Below are positions 11,202 to 23,536 of a DNA stretch of 64,000 nt, one piece after another. Both the position numbers and the translations under genes were made by a program. The notes under the pieces were generated by a model. It made no database searches and was not told the origin of the DNA. It worked only from the letters and a program-made list of their open reading frames with translations. The stretch spans positions 930,001 to 994,000 of the forward strand of contig JAJHTX010000005.1 in NCBI GenBank assembly GCA_032164295.1, in the 5' to 3' direction. Positions within the stretch are counted from its first letter, which is position 1. Each line of letters begins with the position of its first letter. Origin of the DNA: Inonotus obliquus (lineage: Eukaryota; Basidiomycota; Agaricomycetes; Hymenochaetales; Hymenochaetaceae).

Positions 11202-12810
11202 TAAAGGGTAATACTGGAAGCTACGATCGATATGGGCTTAATTCTGCAATTCTACCGCTTCTTCCAATTAACAATACTTCTGTGATGCTACCGCTTCTTA
11301 CTTCTCTTCGGACCACAGTACTTCTGCCGTCCTATCTACGCCTGCGGTTCCAATGAAGTACGAGGCTTCTGCAATTTGACAAGGCTAAGATCGAGTGAGA
11401 ACTGGTCCTGCATGTGTTTAGCCAGACTTCTGTGCCAATACCAAATCACCAATCCCTACGCCCGTCTTCCATCACAATACCGAACCACCAGACTTCGATA
11501 CCGATGATACCAATACCGTACCGTCCACCCATCCTGATACCAATGCTTAATAGTCCACATTTAGTCAATACTACACCCTCGACGGCCCGTACTGAGGGAA
11601 AGGCTCACAAGCTACGATCGGTCTGCCATACGTTGCTGCGAAGAGTTGGATCATTGTCGAAGCTCCAAGTCCAACGGTCTGCCCTTCTGAACTGCCACGT
11701 ATCGATACCGATGATACCGTTGTTGATACCAATGGCCCACTCTGGTACCGAAGTTTGTAATGTGTGCTAGGTCGAGACCGCACCCTTAGAGATCTACGTC
11801 GAGAGGAAGGTTGGGAAATGAATCAGATCTGTGGTACGCTGCTTCAATCTCGGAGGAGACCATCGATCTGACTCGAAGGCGAAGCCAAGCAATGCCCAGT
11901 CGAGTCAGGCAATGCGTACCGATCGATATCGAGAGGCACAAGCAATCTCATCGATGCTCAGGGACGATCCCAGCGTACTGATTGGCACCGAGCGATAGAG
12001 TACCCCAATGCCAAGGTTAGGTTGTACCGACATGTCAACATCGGAGCATGCTGTCCGATCACTCGGTAGATGCCCAGACTGACGCCGCATGGATCATGAT
12101 ACTAGAACAAAGGTAAATCTGGATGACATGCTTCTCCGGAGAAGAAGACAACAGGGCCATTGTCAGGAGCACCCATGCGGTAGCTTGAGACACATCCTTA
12201 CTTTAGCGCTGGTCGACATCGGTACCGCCACCCTACCTCGGTATCACTTGTTGTGAGTTTTCATTGGGTTCTTGTCTCGTCCTGCCCTATTCTTAGCTAC
12301 CCCCTGATTAAACTTCTTATTCATTCATCATCTTATGTTTTCCCTGATTATATTTTTACATTCATTTTGACCTTATGTTCCCCTTCTTGTTTGTAAAAAC
12401 TCCCCATTTGGTATCTTGAATGGCTACGGTATTATGGTATTTATAGCCTGCATGTTCTACCATAGCAAACCAGCTAATCTAAGAGGAACTTCCAGAGTGA
12501 AGATCTGGGTTTTGCTCATCTTGTTCAAGTCCCCGTTCATTCGTCTCGTCTCATAGTCGCCAGTATCGAAACCGGTAGTCATCGATATTGTCTTCGTTGT
12601 CCTCACCCCCTCGTCTCACAACTAGTCCTATCAGAAACTCATCCTCTACTCGTCTTCTCTACTGCTTTGTTCTCACTACTGCGATACCGAACAACGAACA
12701 TCTCAGTATCGACGGATTTGTCTCGGTATTGATCGTCTCCTGATTCTTCGTCTCCCAGGCCCTACTATCTCTCTTGACAACCTGTCTGTGACAGTACGAC
12801 TTAGTACCGC

Positions 12811-15217
12811 TAAATGTGCGAGAACGCGGCCGGTATCAGAAGTACCGGACGAGGGGGGTACAATTTAGATGCGTTGGGAGGGCCGGTACGTGGCGGTACT
12901 AAGTCGTACAGTCACAGACAAGTTGTCAAGAGAGAATAGTAGGGCCTGGCTGGATTGATGAGTACAGGAGGCTATAGGTGACTGCTCAAGAGGCGAGGTA
13001 TCAGGAGACGATCGATACCGAGACGAATCTGTCGATACCGAGTTGTCTGGTGTCCGGTATCACGGTAGAGAGAACGAAGCAGTAGAGAAAGCGAGCTGAG
13101 GAGGTGTTTCTGATGGGACTGGTCGTGAGACGAGAGGCGAGGGCGACGAAGACGAAAACGATGACTACTGGTATCGATACCGGCGACTACGAGACGAGAC
13201 GAACGAACGGGGACTTGAACAAGATGAGCAAAACCCGGACCTTCACTCTGGAAGTTCCTCTCAGATTAGCTGGTTTGCTACAGTAGAACATGCAGGCTAT
13301 AAATACCATAATACCGTAGCCATTCAAGATACCAAATGGGGGTTTATACAAGTCGAATCGTACCGCAATCTGGTACAAGAAAGGGAACATAAAGTCGAAT
13401 AGAATGTAAGATTATAATCAGGGGAAACATAAGATGATGAATGAATAAGAAGTTTTATCAGGGGGTAGCTAAGAATAGGGTGGGACAAGACAAGAACCCA
13501 ATGAAACTCACGACGAGTGATACCGAGGTAGGGCGGCGGTACCGACGTCGACCAGCGCTAAAATAAGGACATGTCTCAAGCTACCGCATGGGCGCTCCTG
13601 GCGATGTCCCTGTCGTAGGAGAAGCACGTCATCCTGATTTACCTTTGTTCCGGTATCATGATCCGTGCGGCGTCAGTCTGGGCGTCTACCGATCGATCGG
13701 ACGGTGTGCTCCGATGTTGACGTGTCGGTACAGCCCAACCTTGGCAATGGGGTACTCTACCGCTCGGTACCAATCAGTACCCTGGGATCGTCCCTGAGCA
13801 TCAACGAGATCGCTCGAGCCCCTCGATATCGATCGGTACGCGTTGCCTGACTCGACTGGGCATTGCTTGGCTTCCCCTCCGAGTCGGATCGATGGCCTCC
13901 TCCGAGATCGAAGCAGCGTACGGCGGACTTGATTCATTTCCCAACCTTCCTCTCGATGTAGATCTCCGAGGGCATGGTCTCGACCTAGCACACGTTACGA
14001 ACTCTGGTACAGGAGCGGACCATCGGTATCAACACCGGTATTCGTCGGTATCGATGCATGGCAGTTCGGAAGGGCATACCGTCGGACTGGGAGCTTCGAC
14101 CATGATCCAACTCTTCGCAGCAACGTATGGCAGACCGATCGTAGCTTTGTGAGCCTTTCCCTCTGGTATGGGCTGTCGAGGGCATAGTACCGACTAGACG
14201 TGGACTATTAAGCATCGGTATCAGGATGGGTGGGCGGTACGGTATCGGTATCATCGGTATCGAAGTCTGGTGGTTCGGTACTGTGATGGAAGACGGGCGT
14301 AGGGATTGGTGATTCGGTACAGTAATTCACCGTTCCTTTGAACACCAATTACTTTTTCATTTGCACGACCTCTCCCCCTCAACTATTTGCACATTTTATT
14401 TCATGTATGAAAATGGCACACTGAGACGTACCTGAGAGAATTTTTTCAATGTCTGGAAAGTACCGGTTAGATTAATACAGAGAAAAGAAAAACGGAGAGA
14501 TTTTGGACCAAAAACCACTCCTTTGAACACCCCGTCGCCTAATCAATTTGTTACCCCTGTCTCGGCAAGTAACACTTTACGTCATCTAATTTTCTTACTT
14601 AACACAAGAAACTATGACTTATGACAATTGTCTGCTACATAGAAATCACAATTCTTGTCCAAATTGCTTCGGAGAATATGGAATGTGCGCATGAGATACT
14701 ATATAATATGAATCATAGCCCAGATCTTCCCAAACTCTGCATGTTATTATATGAGGAGATTTGGACGGAGGAACATGGTTAGAAATTGCTCTGATTCTTG
14801 CAATGTCGATTTTTTTGACATTTAACTACTCAACCAAATTCTACAGAAACTTATATGAGAGTAGGCCACATAAGTTGGAATGTGATGTTATTTTTTCAGG
14901 CGAAAAGATGGAGAATTGCGGGAGAAAATGCCAGGTGTTCAAAGGAGTGGTGGTGTTCAAAGGAACGGTGAATTACTGTATTGGCACAGAAGTCTGGCTA
15001 AACGTATGCAGGACCAGTTCTCAATTGTTCTTAGCCTTGTTGAATCGCAGAAGCCTCGTACTTTGTTGGAACCGCAGGCATAGATAGGACGGCAGAAGTA
15101 CCATGGTCCGAAGAGAAGTAAGAAGCGGTAGCATCACAGAAGTATTGTTAATTGGAAGAAGCGGTAGAATCGCAGAATTAAGCCCATATCGATCGTAGCC
15201 TCCGGTATTACTCTTTA
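12811..15217 (+). repeat. family B LTR-like unit nested in a B unit
   Basis: Starts TAAATGTGCGAG and ends CTCTTTA, with a perfect target duplication CCGC (12807-12810 and 15218-15221). Its own length is 1746 bp after removing MITE-1 (14320-14978 plus one TA). The nesting makes a large inverted repeat centred near 12.88 kb. A TATAAATA word near 13300 is conserved among B copies. Confidence 0.85.
14320..14978. mobile_element. MITE-1, 659-bp non-autonomous Tc1/mariner-type element
   Basis: Terminal inverted repeats of about 27 bp start CAGTAATTCACCGTTCC. The TA target is duplicated (14318-14319 and 14979-14980). The empty site can be read in the sister B unit near 11420-11436. A subterminal ACTCCTTTGAACACC is repeated in inverted form (about 14517 and 14934). 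No transposase frame lies inside. Confidence 0.9.
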
Positions 15218-15307
15218 CCGCCATGTACCGGCCCTCCCAACGCACCTAAATTGTACCCCCCTCGTCTGGTATTTCTGATACCAGCTGCGTTCTCGCACAT
15301 TCAGTGC

Positions 15308-15538
15308 TTGTCAGCCTTCCCTTGATTTCTTCAAAGGCTTCTTGCTCCGTTGAAGTCCATTCCCAGATGATGTCTCCTGTCAGGCAATTTAGGGGTTTAA
15401 CAATTGCACTGTATTCTTTGACGAATTGTTGTAACTAGTTGCCTAGTCCAAGAAATTGTTGTAGCTGTTTCTTGTTCTTGGGAGAGGGCCACTTTGCAAT
15501 GGTGTCAATCTTTTCTGGATCTATGTGCACTTCACTAT
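15308..15538 (-). pseudogene. pol: gypsy-2 pol fragment: RT end to RNase H start
   Basis: The minus strand reads VHIDPEKIDTIAKWPSPKNK, then FLGLGNWLQQFVKEYSA and WEWTSTEQEAFEEIKGRLT, the connection between RT and RNase H. It joins 11201 on one side and 18577 on the other once the insertions are removed. Confidence 0.9.
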
Positions 15539-18500
15539 TAATTGTGCAAGAACACGGCCGATATCAGAAGTACCAGTCGAGAAGGGTACAATTTAGATGC
15601 ATTAGGAGGGCCGGTATGTGGCAGTACTAAGTTGTACTGTCACAGACAAGTCGCCGAGAGAGGTTAGATGGCCTGGCAAGCTAATAGAGTGCAGGAAGGC
15701 TCTAGGTAATCACTCACGAAGGGAAGTAGCAGGCAGTGTTTGATACCGAGATGAATTCATTGATACCAAGTCATCTGGCATCAGTACTGAGACAGTAAGA
15801 TCGAAGGAGGGAAGGGGACGAGAGTGCGAGGAGTCTTGATGAGGTGAGTCGTGAGAGGCAAGTGCTAAGAGAGACAATGTTGATAATGAAAAGAGCTACG
15901 TGCAGCTGAGCTTGGTATCAAGTCTGGTATCTCATTCTATGTTTACTCTATGCTACAGTACAGTTCTATCTACTCACACAGGGAAACTGTCTGTCCTATT
16001 TCTCAAGATACTGAATGCCAAGAGTACTGGTACTGAGCGCCAAGAACTCCAGTGCCAAGAGTGCTGAGAGTACCAAGTGCTGATAAACTTGGTACCGAGA
16101 CATTTTAACGATTCAACATGCTCTCATAACATGGATTAGACATCTCTCTCTGGTATCTATTCCTAATAGTTGGACTATGTGTGCCGGTTCTTTGGGAAGC
16201 TCAGGGTCAGTATCCATTGAGGTTTTCGGGTCTGGTACCATCTGAAACATGTTGGTATCAATCAGCAGGGGCGCAGATCTCTTGTCCTGAGAACTTTTCA
16301 TCCAGAGGTACTCTATATGCTACGTTTTCATTGGTGTCTTGTCCTACCTAACTCTTTCTTGTTTTCCTCCTGATGGCACTGCTATATTCACTTTCCTTGT
16401 TACATTTTTCTGTAAACTTTTATGTGTTTTGATCTTCCTTTTTACTTTCTCCTTTTGGACTTATGAGCTAACTACAGTACAGTAGTATAAATATCTCCTC
16501 CTGTACGAAGTAGCTCTCCAGGTAATCTTAGGAGCTAGCCTCTAGCGTGAGGGCTCAGGTTTTCTCACCCCAACTCAGTCTCGTCTCAGTCCATTCTCAG
16601 CTCTATCTTGAGTTTTGTCCCAGTCCCATCCCAGTTCCGTGTCCAGTAAACCTCAGAAGTTAGCCTTCTATGTAAGAGCTCAGGTTTGCTTCTCGGTACA
16701 GCTCATCCTCTCAGCCATCAGTCTCCCCTATTCTGTTTCTTTCTATACCACCCTGTGCCAGCTGTTTTCTTGCAGTACCGACTTGTATCAACATTTTTCC
16801 CATGGTACCGACATTTTGTTCTCCTACTTTTTTCTAAATATCACCCTTTTGTTTCTGTACTAACCTTTTGTTTTACAATGATTCTTCACATACTAATCCT
16901 GTTCATTCGAGTACTAACCTGTACCAACATTTTTTCCATAGTACTGACCCTCTCTATTCTGGACAAGAACACATTCCTCCTAATGTCTAGATAGTTCAGC
17001 ACTCCTTTCTATTATTCCTTTGACTCCCTTTACATCCTCCTTCTACAGACAACAAGTACTGTGAGTGTACTAGATAAGTACTGCCTCATTTGGCCCTCTC
17101 TCTTTCTTATACCATACACCTCTTGACCGGTATCCCCAGTACCGGCCACGATCCTACACATTTAACAAATACCAGTATTGATACTGGCAACTATGAGATG
17201 AGACAAACAAACTAGGACTTGAACAAGATGAGCAAAATCTGGATCTTCACTCTGGAAGCTCTCTCAGATTAGCTGGTTTGTTACAGTAGAACATGCAGGC
17301 TATAAATACCATAATACTGTAGCTATTTAAGATACCAAATGAGGAATTTTACAAGTCAAATTGTACCACAATCTGGTACAAGAAGAAAAACATAAGGTCA
17401 AAATAAATGTAAAAATATAATCAGGGGGAACATAAGATGACAAATGAATAAGAAGTTTTATCAGGGGGAAGCTAAGAATAGAGTAGAACATGACAAGAAT
17501 CTAATGAAAACTCACGACGAGTGATACTGATGTAGGGTGGTGGTACTGATGTTGACCAGCGCTAAAATAAGGACATGTTTCAGACTATAGCAAGGGTGCT
17601 TCTGATGGTGGCTCTGTCATCTTCTTCTCTAGAGAAACACATCATCAAGATTTACCTTTGTTCTGGTATCTTGATCCGTGCGGTGTCAGTCTGGGCATCT
17701 ACCAAGCAATCGGGCAGTGTGCACCAATGTTGACATGTCGATATATTCAAACCTTGGCAGCGGAGTACTCTATTGCTCAGTACCAATCAGTATGCTGGGA
17801 TTGTCCCTAGGCATCGATAAGGTCGCTCATGCTCCTCGGTATCTATTGGTATGTGTTGCCTGGTTTGACTGGGCATTGCTTGGCCTCACTTCTGAGTTGA
17901 ATTAGTGGTTCCCTCCAAGACTGAAGCAGCATAAGGCAGACCTGATTTATTTCCCAACCTTCCTCTCGGTATGGATCATCGAGGACATGGTATCAACCTA
18001 GCACATGTTACAAGATGCCAGTACCAGAGTAGGCGATTGATATCAGTATCGGTATTGTCAGTATCAAAGTGTGGTGGTTTGGTAAGGTAGACTGACAAAC
18101 TTGGAGCTTCAAAACTTTTGATGATTCAACTTCTCACAGCAACGTAGGGTAGACCAATTGCTGTTCATGACCTTCCTCTCGGTATGAATTGTCGAGAGCA
18201 TAGTATTGACTGATTGTGGACCATAAAATGTCGGTACCAGGATGGGTGGTCAGTACAGTATTGGTATCATCGGTATTGAAGCTTGGTGGTTCGATACTGG
18301 GATAGAAAATGGGCATAAGAATTGGTGGTTCGGTACTGGTGCAGAAGTCTGGCTTAAAGCCTACAGGACCAATTCCTAATTGATCTTAGCCTGGTTGAGT
18401 CGCAGAAGTTTTATATTCCATCAGAACTGTAGGCATAGATAGGATGACAGAAGTACCGTAGTCCGAAGAGAAGTAAGAAGTGGTAGGATCGCCAAAGTAT

Positions 18501-18572
18501 TGTTAATTGGAAGAAGTGGTAGAATTGCAAAATTAAGCCTATATCGATTGTAGCCTCTGGTATTTCCCTTTA
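15539..18572 (+). repeat. family B LTR-like unit interrupted by an A unit
   Basis: Starts TAATTGTGCAAGAAC and ends CCCTTTA. The target duplication CTAT/CCGT (15535-15538, 18573-18576) derives from CCGT, as the rejoined gypsy-2 codons (LGNGEVH) show. Own length is about 1752 bp after removing the A unit at 15887-17164. Confidence 0.85.
15887..17164 (-). repeat. family A solo LTR nested in a B unit
   Basis: Starts TGAAAAGAGC and ends CACATTTA, 1278 bp. The target duplication ATAA/ACAA lies where other B copies have ACGA. It is similar throughout to the 1309-bp LTRs at 20807-31005, with many transitions. Confidence 0.85.
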
Positions 18573-18576
18573 CCGT

Positions 18577-18810
18577 TACCAAGAATGTAACTGAGGAACT
18601 TTACTGTTGACACTTCGAACTCGCACTTCACCAGTTTCAAGTACAGCTTGTGCTCTCTCAGCACACTGAATACCTGCTTAATCAGCTGTTGGTGCTCATC
18701 GAGGTTGTCCAAAAAGATGAGGATGTCATCTAGGTAAATAACAACTTTCCCTTGTCTAATCAGGTCTCTGAAAATGTTGTTAACAAATGTTTGGAAAGTT
18801 GCAGGTGCGT
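18577..18810 (-). pseudogene. pol: gypsy-2 pol fragment: RT catalytic region
   Basis: The minus strand reads ATFQTFVNNIFRDLIRQGK, then the RT catalytic VVIYLDDILIF, then DEHQQLIKQVFSVLREHKLY and KCEFEV. Both catalytic aspartates survive here although the element as a whole is dead. Confidence 0.92.
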
Positions 18811-20383
18811 TAAAGGAAAATACTAGAGGCTACAATTAATATGAGCTTAATTCTGCAATTCTACTGCTTCTTCCAATTAACAATACTTTGGTGATTCTAC
18901 CGCTTCTTACTTCTCTTCAGACTATGGTACTTCTGCTGTCCTATCTATGCTTATAGTTCTGACAGAATACAAGGCTTCTGCGACTCAACCAGGCTAAGAT
19001 CAATTGGGAATTAGTTCTGCAGGCTTTAATCCAGACTTCTATGCCAGTACTGAACCACCAATTCTTACGCCTGTCTTCTGTCCCAGTATCAAACCACCAA
19101 GCTTCAATACTGATGATACTAATACCATACCAACCACCCATCCTAGTACCGACATTTTATGGTCCACAATCAGTCAATACTACGCTCTCGAAGATCCGTA
19201 CAGTTAATACTACACTCTCAATGATCCATACCAAGAGAAAGGTTGAAAAATGAATCAGGTCTGCCTTACGCTGCTTTGGTCTTGGAGAGAACCACTGATC
19301 TGACTTGGAGGCGAGGCTAAGCAATGCCCAGTTGAGCCAGGCAATACATACTGATAGATACTAAGGGGCACGAGCGATCTTATTGATGTCCAGGGATGAT
19401 CCCAGCAAACTGATTGGTACTGAGCAATAGAGTACTCTGCTGTCAAGGTTTGATTATACCAACATGTCAACATTGGTGTACACTGTCTGATCACTCAGTA
19501 GCCGCCCAGACTGACACCGCATGAATCAAGATACTGGAACAAAGGTAAATCTTGGTGACACATTCTCCAAAGAAGAAGACGACAGAGCCACCATCAGAAG
19601 CACCCTTGCTATAGTCTGAAACACATCCTTATTTTAGTGCTGGTCAATGTTGGTACTGCCACCCTACTTCAGTATCACTTGTCATAAGTTTTCATTGGAT
19701 TCTTGTCTTGTTCTACTCTATTCTTAGCTTCCCCCTGATAAAACTTCTTATTCATTCATCATCTTATGTTCCCCCTGATTATATTTTTACATTTATTTTG
19801 ACCTTATGTTTTTCTTCTTGTACCAGATTGTGGTACAATTTGACTTGTAAAATTCCTCATTTGGTATCTTGAATAGCTACAGTATTATGGTATTTATAGC
19901 CTGCATGTTCTACTGTAACAAACCAGCTAATCTGAGAGGAGCTTCCAGAGTAAAGATCCAGATTTTGCTCATCTTGTTTAAGTTCTAGTTTATTTGTCTT
20001 GTCTTGTAGTCACCAGTATCAATACCAGTATTCGTCATCATTGTGTCTCTTAGCTCTTGCCTTTCGCCTCACAACTCACCCCATCAAGACTCCTTGCTAT
20101 CTCGTCCCTCCTCTGCTTTGATTGTGCTGCCTCAGTACTGATGCCAGACAACTTGGTATTGACAGATTTGTATTGGTATTGAACGCTGCCTGCTACTTTC
20201 CTTCATGAGTGGTCACCTAGAGCCTCTCTGTACCCTATTATCTCACCAGGACATACTACATCTCTCAATGACTTGTCTGTGACAGTACAACTTAGTATTG
20301 CCACCTACTAGCCCTCTCAACGCACCTAAATTGTACCCCTCTTCACCGGTACTTCTGATACTGGCTGTGTTCTTGCACATTCA
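18811..20383 (-). repeat. family B LTR-like unit
   Basis: Starts TAAAGGAAAAT and ends TTGCACATTCA. The target duplication is GCGT/GCAT (18807-18810, 20384-20387). At 1573 bp it is shorter than its sisters, by an internal deletion near 19200. It splits the Asn-Ala-Pro-Ala RT motif of gypsy-2. Confidence 0.83.
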
Positions 20384-20387
20384 GCAT

Positions 20388-20445
20388 TGCATAAACTAAA
20401 GAACATGACAGTAGGTTCGAAAAGCCCCTCATTTGTTCTAAACAC
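20388..20445 (-). pseudogene. pol: gypsy-2 pol fragment: short RT piece
   Basis: These 58 bases encode RTNEGLFEPTVMFFSLC on the minus strand, the RT segment just before the NAPATFQ motif. The piece is bounded by a B unit on the left and an A unit on the right. Confidence 0.85.
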
Positions 20446-20806
20446 TGAAGAAAGCTACATGCGGCTGAGCTTGGTATCAAGCCCAGTATCTCATTCTACG
20501 CTTACCCCATGCTACGGTATGGTCTCATCTACACCTTTCAGTATCCAACAGCACACCTAGAGAAACCATCAGTCCCATTTCTCAAAGTACCGAATGCCAA
20601 GAGTACTGGTACCAAGCACCAAGAAACCCAGTGAATGTGCGAGATCACGGCCAGTATCAGAATTACCAGACGAGGGGGGTACAATTTAGGTGCGTTGGGA
20701 GGGCCGGTACGTAGCGGTACTAAGTTGTACTGTCACAGACAGGTCGTCAAGAGAGATAGTAGGGCCTGGCTGGATTGATGAGTTCAGGGGGGCTCTAGGT
20801 GACCGC

Positions 20807-22115
20807 TAAATGTGCGAGATCGTGTCCAGTACCGGAGGTACTGAGACGAGGGGTGTATGGTTTTAAGTGGGGGAGGGCTAATATGTGCCGGTACTTAACC
20901 AGTACGGTCACGGTACTTGTTGTCTATGAAAAGGGGGAGTGAATGGATGGGCCAGAAGCAAAGAGTATATGATTCTGGTATGAAAAGGACAGTTTTGAAC
21001 GTGGGAAAAACTTCAGTATAGGTCGGTATGAGAGAGAACGTAGCAAAACAAGAGTCTAATACCGTGGGAAAAACCTCGGTACAGGTCGGTACAGAAAGAA
21101 AGGGGTCGGTACATGAAGGTATGTTGTCAAACAAGAAGATCAGTACAGAAACAAAAGGGTGACGTGCAGAATGCAAAGGATAACAAAATGTCGGTACCGT
21201 GGGAAAAACGTTGGTATAGGTCGGTACTGCAGGAAACAGCTAGCACGGGATGGTATAGCAAGGGACTGAATGAGGTTGACTGGTGGCTGAAGGTGTCGAC
21301 TGGACTGGGAAGCAAACCTGAGCCCTCACACGGGAGGCTAACTCCGAAGGTTCACTTGAGACGGAACTGGGATGGGATTGGGACGAAGCTTGAGATGAGA
21401 CTGAGACGGAACTGAGAAGGGGGTGAGGAAAACCGAGCCCTCACGTTAGAGGCTAGCTCCTAAGATTACCTCGAGAGCTACTACGTACAGGAGGAGATAT
21501 TTATACTACTGTACCGTAGTTAGCTCATAAATCCAAAAGGAGAAAGTAGAAAGAAAGATCAAAACAAAGAAAAGTCTGAAGAGAATTGTAACAAGGAAAG
21601 TGAACATTGCAGCGCCATCAGGGGGACAACAAGAAAGGGTTAGGGAGGACAAGATACCAATGAAAACGTAGCATATAGTACCCCTGGATGAAAAGTCCTC
21701 AGGACAAGAGATCTGCGCTCCTGCTGATTGATACCGACACGTTCCTGGTGGTACCGGACCTGAAAACCTTAATGGATACTGACCCTGAGCTTTCCCAAAG
21801 AACCAGCATGCATAGTCCAACCATCAGGAATGAATACCGTAGAGGGAGACGTCTGATCCATGTCATGAGAGCATGTCGAATAGTCAATTTGTCTCGGTAC
21901 CGGGTTTCTCGGCACTCGGTACTCTCGGCATTCTCGGTACCGGGTTTCTTGGCGCTCGGTACTAGTACTCTCGGTGTTCGGTACTTCGAGAAATGGGACT
22001 GACGGTTTCTCTGGGTGTGCTGGTGGATACTGGAAGGACTGTACCGTAGCATGGGGTAAGTGTAGAATGGGATACCAGGCTTGATACCGAGCTCAGCTGC
22101 ACGTAGTTCTCTTCA
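20807..22115 (-). repeat. family A LTR, copy 1 (3' LTR of unit 1)
   Basis: On the minus strand it runs from TGAAGAGAAC to CACATTTA. It contains spaced copies of GTGGGAAAAAC next to GGTAC words (about 21010, 21070, 21200). A TATAAATA box lies at 21498-21505 on the minus strand. Confidence 0.9.
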
Positions 22116-22489
22116 TCTCCCGGGCACTTTAAATAGTGACTGTCCTCAGTCATCCTCCATAGCCAAGGTGCATCGGTAACGTGAGGCGGCACAAGGAGAG
22201 GTAAGCCAAAGAGTCCTTCCTCCAACCCAATCCATCATCAAGTCGACTCGGCGTCTCCGGTACCAGTGATTAGTAAGCTTCGGTACCAGGAGTGGTAGTG
22301 GAATGCAACTGCAGTGTCATCGAATAGGAACCAATACCGAAATTCGCACAAAGGACAGAAGAACGTGAATAAGTGAGACAGTGGAAGAATGTATAAGATA
22401 ATTTGAGAATGGGATGGGGGTATAGGTACGGAAGGTAAAACAATCAAATACCGACCGTGCAAACAGTTTTCAGAAGTAGAAGTTCAAAA

Positions 22490-23518
22490 TTATCCATAAT
22501 CAGAAAGGAGAGGGTGGAATAGAAGAAAGAATAGCTGGGAAAGGGGTAGCAACCAGTCCACAGCCATACCGAGGTATGTTCCACCATTGATACAATAGCC
22601 CCGTCCGGTACCGAGCTTATGTAAGCAGTACCGAGGCGGTACTGAGAACAGGAGAGAGTCTTGCGCAGTATTCTGGTACCGGTAGCTGCTGCGAGCCGTC
22701 GCTAGTTGCTTGCCCGGGTTGGCAGGGAATGTCTGGCTGAGTTGTCCTAAAATGAGCAAGCCATAGTCGTCCTTGAACCATAGTCTGTCACGTGTACCAA
22801 ATACCGACAACTCCTTGGTGCTTGTAGACTTTACGGTCACCACATTTCCCAACTCGAGAGCCCTTACTGAAGTACCGGAAATGCTTCGATGGGTCGTAGA
22901 ATGAGTTCCAAGAGCTGCTGCCACCACTGAACGAACTACCGAGCCAATACCAGGGGGTTGGTACCGATGCCGAGAGAAAAGTACCGGTACCGGTACCAGA
23001 AATCGATCGAATAAGCCAAAACATGCAACTCCTCCAATACCAATAGAAGCCCTACTAGTTCCAGTAGATGTCGTACGGCTGACCTGAGACTCCTGGGCTG
23101 AATTCTGCCTGACACCATAGTCCAAATGGCTGGCGTCTAACGACTTGATGTGGCTGTGCTTGGTACCGAGAGGCTGGGGAATCCCGGGTGACGAGACTCG
23201 CATGGGGGAGCAACCAATAAACGCCTTTCGAAATTCATATACTGGATCCAAAACCTGAGGATGAGCACCGACTAGACAAAAGATTGACATGGGGGCCTTC
23301 CTAGCTATCCCAACGACTGGGAGAATGGGTACCGAAGATTCTGGAGCATGTACTGGGGCCTCGACGATTGCATTCTGCACTGGAACGATTGGTACCGGGG
23401 ACTTGACAATTTCATCTGGCACCAGAATAACTGGTACCGGAGCCACCAATGACACTAACGAGTCGTCAGCTGGATCCATATCCTGACTGATACCAGGGTC
23501 CGGTACGTGGCTGTGCAC
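22490..23518 (-). CDS. unknown 342-residue frame downstream of gag, unit 1
   Basis: The frame starts at 23518, 19 bases after the gag stop, and runs to 22490. The protein is rich in Val, Pro, Ser and Gly, with repeated VPV and PVPI words in the first 90 residues (SLVAPVPVILVPDE, SPVPIVPVQN). I recognise no RT, protease or integrase motif. Part of the composition follows from the CGGTAC words that fill this DNA (they read as Val-Pro or Gly-Thr). It may be the remnant of a longer polyprotein, or non-coding sequence kept open by recent origin. Unit 2 has the same frame with one residue different. Confidence 0.4.
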   Translation of the reverse strand: MHSHVPDPGISQDMDPADDSLVSLVAPVPVILVPDEIVKSPVPIVPVQNAIVEAPVHAPESSVPILPVVGIARKAPMSIFCLVGAHPQVLDPVYEFRKAFIGCSPMRVSSPGIPQPLGTKHSHIKSLDASHLDYGVRQNSAQESQVSRTTSTGTSRASIGIGGVACFGLFDRFLVPVPVLFSRHRYQPPGIGSVVRSVVAAALGTHSTTHRSISGTSVRALELGNVVTVKSTSTKELSVFGTRDRLWFKDDYGLLILGQLSQTFPANPGKQLATARSSYRYQNTAQDSLLFSVPPRYCLHKLGTGRGYCINGGTYLGMAVDWLLPLSQLFFLLFHPLLSDYG

Positions 23519-23536
23519 CTCAATTCCGATCGATAC

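Larger units (their letters stand above)
11202..15303 (-). repeat. family B LTR-like unit, interrupted by a second B unit
   Basis: Starts TAAAGGGTAAT and ends TCGCACATTCA. The target duplication is GCGC (11198-11201) and GTGC (15304-15307), differing by one CpG transition. The flanks rejoin the gypsy-2 frame. The unit itself is about 1.69 kb, split at 12810 by another B copy in the opposite direction. No coding capacity is convincing; its small open frames recur in all copies only because the repeats are alike. I read it as a solo LTR. Confidence 0.8.

Noticed and set aside
12733..12960. Hairpin near 12.8 kb as a regulatory palindrome or origin
   Set aside because: It is explained by one B unit inserted backward into another, with exact CCGC duplications.
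11414..14254. Paired open frames of 60-118 codons on both strands (for example 11905-12090 and 13665-13850)
   Set aside because: They recur because B units are repeated in opposite directions; their composition follows the GGTAC and GTATCG words and no domain is visible.
14761..15087. 108-codon frame across the right end of MITE-1
   Set aside because: It crosses the MITE border into LTR-B, so it is accidental.
21506..22225. Open frames of 87-117 codons within the array LTRs
   Set aside because: They lie inside LTRs, are decayed in the solo LTRs, and show no domain.
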